Source: Hippopus hippopus (lineage: Eukaryota; Mollusca; Bivalvia; Cardiida; Cardiidae). From it: a stretch of 64,000 nucleotides of DNA. This document shows, in pieces, positions 22,512 to 32,200 of the stretch. The notes beneath the pieces were generated by a model. It had not been told where the DNA came from. It did not search any database and saw nothing but the letters and a program-made list of their open reading frames with translations. Each line of letters starts with the position of its first letter. The stretch's first letter is position 1. A program made the translations under genes and the position numbers. The DNA lies in NCBI GenBank assembly GCA_946811185.2, contig OX328109.1:41462129-41526128 (forward strand). The letters run 5' to 3'.

Positions 22512-22864
22512 ACCCTTTCCCAAACAATATATTTTAGACTCTTCCAAATTGAAAGCATTTGCAGATGATTTATTTCAATTGGATACAAATAGACTCAAGA
22601 TCTCTGATAGGGCAAAAAACAGTGTGGGGAAAAGGAGAAAATAATGATACCAGCAGTTATATGAACAATAGTTACTACAGATGTACCTTTCATTCTAACG
22701 ATCACCAAACAATGCCCTGTTGTCACAACCCTGAGGAAAATAGCTTTTGAAAAACATTGTGTGAAAAGGCAAAAATCCTGTTGTTTGAGTCATGCTTCAT
22801 TTATCGTCTGCAACTGCTCTCGAAATGGATAAGTCTAAAAATTTGTTGCCTGGGAAAGAGTTAA
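22512..22864. mobile_element. two family A pieces joined
   Basis: A plus left half from 'ATAACCCTTTCCCAAACA' and a minus right half ending GGGAAAGAGTTAA. The hairpins are lost or broken. Confidence 0.6.
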
Positions 22865-22893
22865 GGGTAAATGAGTACTGAACCAAACTACTG

Positions 22894-23122
22894 TTAACCC
22901 TTTACCACACAACCAGACTTTTAACAACCCTGATAAAAGGAGCTCTTGAAAACACTGAGGAAAAAGGAGAAAATGCTGGTAACCAGCATTTTCTCCTTTC
23001 CCCGCAATGTTTTCTATCCCTTCCCAAAGCAAATGTCAAAAGTTGACACATATTTATTTTGTCGTCTACAAATGCTTTCAACTTGGACAAGGGTAGGATT
23101 TTTGTCATTTGATAGAGAGCTT
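22894..23122 (-). mobile_element. family A element forming the ABHD11 3' UTR
   Basis: TTAACCCTTTACCACACAAC to GTCATTTGATAGAGAGCTTA. The hairpin is at about 22985. It ends one base before the ABHD11 stop codon and holds an AATAAA on the gene's strand. Confidence 0.85.
23053..23058 (-). promoter_or_regulatory. possible polyadenylation signal of the ABHD11 gene
   Basis: AATAAA on the minus strand, about 66 bases beyond the stop codon. It lies inside the family A element at 22894-23122, so the element probably forms the 3' UTR. Confidence 0.45.
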
Positions 23123-23123
23123 A

Positions 23124-23268
23124 TCACAATGCTAAATCTTCCAGGAAGTTATTCACAAGTTCTACAAATTTGTCTTTTTGTTCATAGTGCACCCAATGAC
23201 CTGCACCAGCCACATATTCAATTCTTGCTGATGGAAATAATTTCTTTATTCTCGGGTAGTCTTCATTC
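23124..23268 (-). CDS. ABHD11: ABHD11 last exon (catalytic His)
   Basis: The acceptor is TTTTTTCACAG|GAATGA. It codes FPSARIEYVAGAGHWVHYE and the end FLEDLAL, then TGA at 23126-23124. Confidence 0.93.
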
Positions 23269-26200
23269 CTGTGAAAAAAAAAAAAATCTGTTATTCTCTC
23301 ACTACATAATATAGGCTTTACTCTTTCTTTCACAAGCTGTATAGCTTTCCACATTAACCAAACAATCCTTTGTTTTCCACACCCTAAGGAAGCAGGCTTT
23401 TAAAATGTTATAGAACTAGAGGCGCTTGAGCGCCTGTATCGCTCCACAGGCCTGATATTTCTATAATGGCGAAAGGAAGTTTTTAACAATTATCATTCAA
23501 TCCTGCATTTTAGCTCACTGAAGAAACAATATGGTAGACAACCACCATAGGAACTTACCTGCAAAACAACAATGAAATCCAATGAATAGTTTTAGAGAAG
23601 AAATTTTTCAAAGATTTTACTTTATACCATAAAAGGAAAATGAGTCTCCCATAAAAGCCATGTTTTTTGACAGATCTTTTTTTTTTTAAGGAATTCTGTA
23701 AACCTGTATCTAAGGAACATTCCTGCAAAATAATAATGCTATCCAAATAGCGGTTTGGGAGGAGAAGATTTTTAAAGGTTTTTTACTTTGGTTGCCATGG
23801 CAACCAGAATTCTTCATGGAACACAATTATTTGAAGGAATTTGAAAGAGGACCACCAAAGGAACATTCCTGTGAAATTTGGTAAAAATCCAGTCAATAGT
23901 TTCTGAGGAGAAGTTTTTTAAAGAAAAAGTTTACGGACGCACGCACGCACGCACGGACGACGGACACAACGCCATGACAATAGCTCTCTGGCCTTCGGCC
24001 AGTGGAGCTAAAAATGAGAAACTGTTAATGAACAGCATTTTCTCTTTTTCCAACAATGATTTCTACCCTATTTATATTATAAGGAAAAACCCATCATTTT
24101 AGCCATATTCAATGTGTCATCTGCAAATGTTTTAAGTCAGAATATGCCTAAAAATTTTCAAAAGTTACTCAGGAGTTAAACTACTCCAAGCTACCATATT
24201 AAGTACGGTACATTAACTGAGGGTATGTTAAAGAAGACTAAAGTAAGCTATTTTATGTGAATTAACTTTTTATGCAATGACTAAATCTTAGACTTCCTGA
24301 AATTGAAAGCCTTTGCAGAAGACAGTTCTAAAGTAACTCAAATAGTGGAGGTTACATTTGAAAGGGTAGAACACATTGTGCAAAAAGGAAAAAAATGCTG
24401 GTTATAAGCATTTTCTCATTTTCCCACAATGTTTTCAAAAGCATTCTTCTTAAGGGTTGTTAAAACCCGGGATTGTTTAATAAATGGTTAGGCTACATCT
24501 TATAAAGTTTGTTAGGCTTAACCCTCTACCACATAATCCCAAGTTCTAACAACCCAGATAGAAAGCTATAGAAAACATTGTTTTCTACCTCATCAAAGAC
24601 CCTAAGTTCATTTGAATCAATGTTAAATATGTTGTCAGCAGATTTTTTAAATCTGATTGAGTTTAAAATTTTTGTTTGGGAAGGGGTTATGTATCCAATG
24701 GTAAACAGATGAAATGTAACATAAACAGGTTTTGTGGGTACAGAGAAATACACTGGCTAGAGTAAGCTAAAAAAACAAGCTAAAAAAAGAAACTTCTAAC
24801 TTACTGGATATAACTGGATTTTGCACCACCAATAAAATAAGTTTTTCCTTCGTATCTAATATCATCACTAAATTTGGGAAAAGAAGCTAATGTCCTATAA
24901 TGATTACATATTGCATCTAAATTTAACATCCATCCATATTTCTTTCCTTTGCTGATTAAGTTCTGGGCCAGAAACTGGGCCACCATCATGTCCTGTAATA
25001 AAACAAGAGCAATCCATGCAGGCGCCAACGCTCGGCTGCAGTCACTTCAGTAAAAATACGAAGTTGAAAAAGGGGCATAACTATATCGAAATACTTTGAT
25101 GGTTACCCACCCTTGTTGTGTTTGTTCCCCTTTTGATAGTTTACAACTTTTCCAACTTTGAAGTAAATATTTCCAGTAATGACAGAAATTTTATAGAATG
25201 TCAAAGCTATTGCAGGTTGCTGCCACCAACAATACAGACAATGACAGGGCTATGCCAATACCTCAAAGTTTTCTATGAAAACAGCCAAGCTAATAATTAA
25301 CCCTTTACCAAACAGTCCTATGTTTCAATGACTCTAGGGAAGAAGGCTTTGCAAAAATTGTGTTATAAGGAGAAAGTTTCTTTTCCTCACACTGTTCTCT
25401 ACCCTTTTAAACATTCAATATGATATATACATGTGTAAGTGCTTTCGAGTTCGAAAGGTCTAAAATTTCTTTATAACTCCTTTATGGTTTTCTTCACAAG
25501 TTCCGTCATTTAAGCCAAACTCAATCTACTGTTTCTAAATGCATTTGATATAGACAAGTCTAACATTTTGTCATCTGGTACAGAGCTACAGTTCAATACG
25601 CATAACATACTGGTGCTTGATTCCACTTAACTCTTACCAAACAACAAAAGTTTGGACTTGTTGAAATTGAAAGCTATATGCAGACGATATTGAATTTGGT
25701 TCAAATGATTATGATTGTCTTTAGAAGATTAGAAAACATTGTCAAAAAAGAAGAAAATACTGGTTACCAGCATTTTCTTCTTTTTGCCCAAGGTTTTCAA
25801 AAGCTCTCTTCCTTAGGGTTATTAAACCTCAAGATTGTGTGGTTAAGTGTTAAATGAAGTAAATTATAGACTTATATCTAGAAACTGGCCAGACTTTACT
25901 AAACTAAACCTACGTAAAGGAGAGCTACTGTCAAATAATTCAGCAAAAAGATGTTTGTTAGTGTCAAATGCCATTAATTTTTCAATATCATCAGTAGTTT
26001 GCAAAACATTCTCTCTAAGCCACTGGCTGCTTTTTAACATGAACAAAGACAAACCCTTGTTCAGTGATGAAAGAGAAATGAATCCTGTCAAAATGAAATT
26101 ATAAATCCTGGAAAACTAGAGTTTGCCCATGCTGGGATTCGAACCTATGATCTCTGGACCACTAGCCCTTTATGTTACAAACTAGGCTTGGGTGAACAGA

Positions 26201-29200
26201 TTCTAATCATTTACCACACAATCCCATGTTTTATAACAACCTCTTCAAAGACAGCTTTGGTAAACATTGAGGGAAAGGGAGAAAATGCTGGCTTTAAGCA
26301 ATTTCTCCTTTTCCTAAAATGTTTTCTTAAGAAATCTAATTAAAAAATAGCCATTTAATCTGTCATCTCCAAGTGCTGTCAAATTGGAAAAGTCTAAACT
26401 TTGTCATCTTGAAAAGAGTGAGCCCTTCTACCAAACGACAAAATTTTAGACTTGTCCAAATTGAAAGCATTTGCAGACAACATAATGAAGGTGACTGATT
26501 TATAAATTTAAATTTGTTTAAAGAAGGGTAGAAAACATCATGGAAAAAGGAGAAAATGCTGGTTACCAGCATTTTCTCTTTTTACCACAATGTTTTTTAA
26601 AAGGCTTTCTTTTTCGGTGTCATTAAAAGTCGGGATTATGTGGTAAAGGGTTAAGCATGTAAAAGGTCTAGTTTAAAGCCTGTATTTGCCGCACTTGATC
26701 CTTTCTTTGTGGCCTACCTGTCCTGTATCATTGTGTATCATTTTTACAACTTCCTCTCGCACCCTGGACATGGGTCGTGACAATTCCATCTCCTGGAACA
26801 TACTGTTGATTTCTAGCATTTTACTGATATAGGTTGGAGTCATTGAAGCGCTGGAACTGTCCGACGGTGAAACATCAACGACTATAAGGCCTGCCACCCT
26901 TTCTGGCTGAAATGATAAACAAGAGCACTGCATGTGGGTGCCAACACTTATCTGCAAGTGCTTGATTTTCAGTGAAAATTCTAAGTCAAAAAAGGGGAAT
27001 AACTTTGTGAAAAATACTTCGATCATTACCTGCTCCTGTTGTATGAGTTTCCTGTTTGATAGTTAACAACTTGTCCAAGTTTGAAGTAAATATCTTCAGT
27101 TATAACAGAGATATCATAAAATGTCAAAGTTTTTGCATGATGACTATGACGCAGGCGATGACAGAGCTACCACAACTATAACGTCGTAAAGCAGACAAAT
27201 ACCCAGCATCTTGTCACTGAAGCAGCACAAGCAGAGAACGGAAATGATTTTCATTACAAAGTTCGCCTGTGAACTTGACCTTTGACCCATGTGACTCAAA
27301 AACAATAGGGTACTCCCTTTGGTTCATGAGCAACACTTGTGTGAAGTTTCAGGGTCCTAGGTCAACTATCTATTGAGTTAGAGCATGGATATGAGTTTCA
27401 AACAAAGTTTGCCTGTGACTTTGATCTTTATCCCATGTGACCAAAAAACAACAACGCACCTCCTTGGATCATAAGCAAGACTTTTAAACATGTCAGGGTC
27501 AAACGTCTTTTAAGTTAGAGCATGGAAACAAAAAAATAGATGGATTGACAAACCGACGGACGGACAGACAAACAGACAGACATGTTGAAACCAGTGTACC
27601 CCCCTCTACTTTGTAAGTGGGGGGGGGGGGGGGGGGTAAAATAATTTGTTGATTCTTGTTGATAACAGCTGAGCTAAAAATCTTAATTTCTATGTTTCTG
27701 TTTGGAGTTACATACTTTTGTTACTATATTCAGCTACAAACCCTTCTTACTGTATGTAGCTACAAACCTTTCAACCCTTAGGCTTCTAAGTGCAACTCGG
27801 GCTCCTTTTGGGGACAGTGCAGATCAAGATCAGACTGCACAGAATGTGCAGTCTGATCTTGGATCTACAATGTCCGAGAAGGAGATATTATTCCCCAAAA
27901 CTTATTTTTGAAATGGCAATATTAGGGTTTTTATTATTAAACTGAAAATTTCATTTTAGTTATTTAGCAGGATACGGGTTGATTCTGTATGAAGCTACAA
28001 ACCTTTGTTACAGCTGTGACCATACAGGCTTTACCCCCCATACTGTGCCCCATCAACACTGCCTGCTGTATTTCCTCTTTATCCATTAAGTTAACAATAT
28101 CATCTCGCATCACAAAGTAGTCCATGTCCTCTGTATGCGGACTCTCTCCATGATTTCTGGTATCGATGACATAAATCTAGAGAAAGAGAACAAAAGCAAA
28201 AAGTTTCCATGGAATTAGCTTTTTCCAAATAAAACTTACCTTGATGACCGTGAGGAAAAGGCTTTTGAAAACATAATGGTATTTCCTCCTTTTCCCAGAA
28301 AGATTTTTATCCTTTAAAATGCCTTTTACCTCAAGGATTCTCATACACAGGTGAAAACACAGGTAAATGGTCAACCTTTTAACATATTAAAATAAAAGAA
28401 AGGTTGTAGGCTGAACTTTTTTCCCATCACTTTATTTTTTCTCCCAAGAAAAATATACATACAGGTATAAAGTCATTAATTTGGTCTAATTATATCAGAG
28501 GGTCTTGATGTAATTAATATTTTCTCATTTTTCTCATTTTTATCATAAGATATGTCTGAGTCAAGTGTGAGAGACAGGGTTCATCAGATTACACCTAAGA
28601 TGACTTAGAATAACTTATTTGCTTTTGCTGGCAGTACAGATCAAAATGAGACTTCATAGAACATGCAGTCTGATCCTGAAAATACATTGTCCTCTATTTT
28701 GTAACACAATTTAGTGGAAACAAACTAGACATTGTAATATTTAAGTTGTTTCTCCCAAACAAGGCCATCTGCTGCAGTGCGACCAGTGTGGTCATGGTGG
28801 GAGTATTTTTTCAGCTGACTGTGGTATTGGCCATAACCATTTCCTTCTTTGATTCTTCCCAAGCAAAGATTGGGCAACCATCCCCTCTAGTGCTCTCTCC
28901 CCACTCATTCCTTCAGCACTCTGGGAACATTGGAGGCATTCTACGGCTGTACAACTTTTCAAAAGTGGACACCAGTTCTGCCACAAGAGGAGGCAAATTT
29001 TATTCATGCAAGCCTCTTATGATTAACCATCTACCACACAATCCCAAGTTTTAATGACCCAAAGGAAGGAGATTTATGAAAATATTGTGGAAAAAGGTTT
29101 CTCCTTTTCCCACAAAGTTTTCTAGCCTTCTACAACAAAATTTCAATTTTAGATCCACTATTATTTTGTCATCTGGAAATTCTTTCATTGTGCACAGGTT

Positions 29201-32200
29201 TTTGTTTAGTTAAGAGTTAACAAAAACACAGACATATTTCAAAAATAGGCCTTAACTCTTTACCAAACAACAAATTTTAGACAAGTCCAAATTAAAAGTG
29301 TTTAGCAAACAACAAATAAAATGAGGCTCAAATGATGGAATTTGTTTTTGAAAGGGTAGAAAGCATTAAGGCAAAAGGAAAAAAATTCTGGTTAGCATTT
29401 TGTCCTTTTCCAAAAATGTGTTGAAAATCCCTTTTATTCAGGTTTGTCATAACACTGGATTGCTTGGCAAAGGGTTTCGTACATATACAGTCTAATCTGT
29501 ATTAAAAAAAAAAAAACACCTAAGGGCAGAAAGAAAAGTCTTCTCTTAAAACCAGTGGTCTTCATGTACAAATTAACTCTTGACCACACAAGAGAATTTT
29601 AAACTGGTCCAAATTGAAAGCATTTGAAGAGGACAATATAAAATTTGACTCAAAACTTTAAAATTTGTTCTTGCAAGGGTAGAAAATATTGTGCAAAAAT
29701 GAGAAAATGCTGGTTACCAGCATTTTCTCATTTTCCCCACAATCTTTTTACAAGTGTTCTTTTCCAGGATTGTTAGCAGTCGGGATTGTCTGGTACAGGG
29801 TTGAGAGTTACTTGGGGTAAAATAAAAAGTGGGGAATGGAGAAAATGCTGACTTTTTCAAGACTGCTTTAAAAAGCTTTCTTCCTCTGCAATTAAAACAC
29901 ATTGGTGTTTGGTAAACAGTTGAGAATTTCCAGATGACAGATCAAATGTGGTTTAAATGAATGGATTTGTCTTTGAAAGGGTAGAAAACCATGTGGAACA
30001 AGCATTTTCTACTTTTCCCAAACTGTTTTGAAAAGCCAACTAGCTTGGGGTTGTTGAAAAATTGGATTGCTTGCTAACTGGTATAGCGCAAAAGTTGTTG
30101 ATTATGTGTTGGGTGAAAATTCAAGCAACACCAAACCTTTTTATAACATTATTTGTTTTAACACAGAATTTTCTACTAATATTATATTTCATGTGTCTAT
30201 TTTTAGAAATGTTATGGGTAAAGAAATGTCGTAATTTAAGCTGGGGGGAATTATTTCCCCGTCGCAGTGAATATTTTCCTCCTGCCGAAAATCTGGAACT
30301 ACTTTTTTAAGTTTTTTAAGTTTTTAAGTTTTAAAAGTGGCATTCGTTGACAAAATAATCAGAGGAAATATAATATGTAATTTATTTCATCAGCTTGTGG
30401 TTAATATGGGGAAATATTTGCCTCAAAAGGGAAAGATCCGCGAAAAAAACTCGTGCCTTACAGCACTCGTTCTTTTCGCATACCTTTCCCTTTTTGGGCA
30501 AATATTTCCCCATATTAACCACAAGCTGATGAAATAAACTCTATTTATAACATTATTTGTTTTAACACAGAATTTTCTACTAATCCAAACAATAGTTTTA
30601 TAAGGCCTGCAACACGCAAAAAGGGGCATTCGGACATTTGCGTAAAGTGTCGTCCCGGATCAGCCTCCGCAGTCCGCGCAGGCTGATCCGAGATGACACT
30701 TTCCAATCGTGTGTGATTTTCTGTTTCACGCAAGTCTGCTGTAGGACAAAATCTAATATTTATGTAAAGTGCCGTCTCGGATTAGCCTGCGCGGACTGCG
30801 CAGGCTGATCCGAGACGACACTTTACGCAAATGTCCGAATGCCCCTTTTTGCATGTTGCAAGCCATAAAGAGGTTGAAATTTATTACCTTTCTTCCATAT
30901 TGACCAAATACTTTTGCCAGATGTTGCCAGTTATTTTTCTGTCCCATCATGCCATGCTGTATGATCAAAGGATGAAGGTACTCGACATTGTTCTTTCTAT
31001 TTTCATAAGAATAGTATGCCAGGTCAACTGCTCGACTAGAAGAAATGTACAAAGATGAAAAAATATACATAGAATATTTTACTTGACCCTTTACCAAATA
31101 ATCCTGAATTTTAACAACCCTGAGGTAGAGGCCTGTTGAAAACACTGTGGGAAAAGTAGAAAATGCTGGTAACCACCATGTCAACATTATATTAGACCTA
31201 CCATGGTGAACAGAGTACCTATCCATGCTTTCCTACTGTTTTTCCATCAGTGCTTCATACAGCACTCTTTCAAGCCACTGTGTGCATTCCAACATGAACA
31301 TCATATTATAATATTCAGAGATGAAAGAAGGAATAAATTCTGTCACAATGACTACCATCAGTCCTTAAATAAAACATACAAGAAAACTAGAGACTACAAC
31401 AGTGTTCCCACTAGCTTTTTATTTCAAGGGTACACTTACCCCCTGAGCTGTAAATCTGGGAGTAAGATTTCATATTAGAAGGTATGACAATAATGGTTCT
31501 CAACTAGAGGGAACGCAATTCATTTTGATGATTTGTAGCAAAGAAGTCTGTTATATTAACCCTTTACCAAACGATCCCTGGTTTTTACGACCCAGAGGAA
31601 GAAGCCTTCTGAAAACATTGTGGGAAAAGGAAAAAATGCTGGTAACCAGCATTTTCTCCTTTTCCCACAATGTTTTCTACTCTTCTAAAATCAAGTTTCA
31701 ATTTTTGAGTCACGTTTATTTTGTTGTCTGCAAATGCTTTCAATTTGGACAAGTCTAAAATTTTGTCGTTTGGTAAAGAGTTAAGATATTTGTGGAAATT
31801 TACTGCTAAAAGTCATTGAAAAGCTGAAAAGACAGTCTGAAGTGACTCTGATCGGACAATTTCAAAAGGAACATTTTGTTGTGTCATGGGTTTCCATGTT
31901 TTTTACACCAATCAATTTTTTCATGTCTGTTAATTTATGGATAGGCATTTTGGCATGACTTACAAAAATTTGTCAATAAGGGTAACAAGTAACTTCAAAA
32001 CCTGTCATTTTAAACAAGATAAGCAGATAATGGCTTTTTTTTAACCTTTCTTCTTTCATGAGGTCTAGTCTGTAACCAAAATTTATTACGTGAATTTCAC
32101 TTCTATACCGTGATTCACGCAATAATTTGCGTAAGTGGGAACACTGTACAAAATCACAACCCCTGCCATACTACCCCTGTACATTTCATAGATAAAAATT

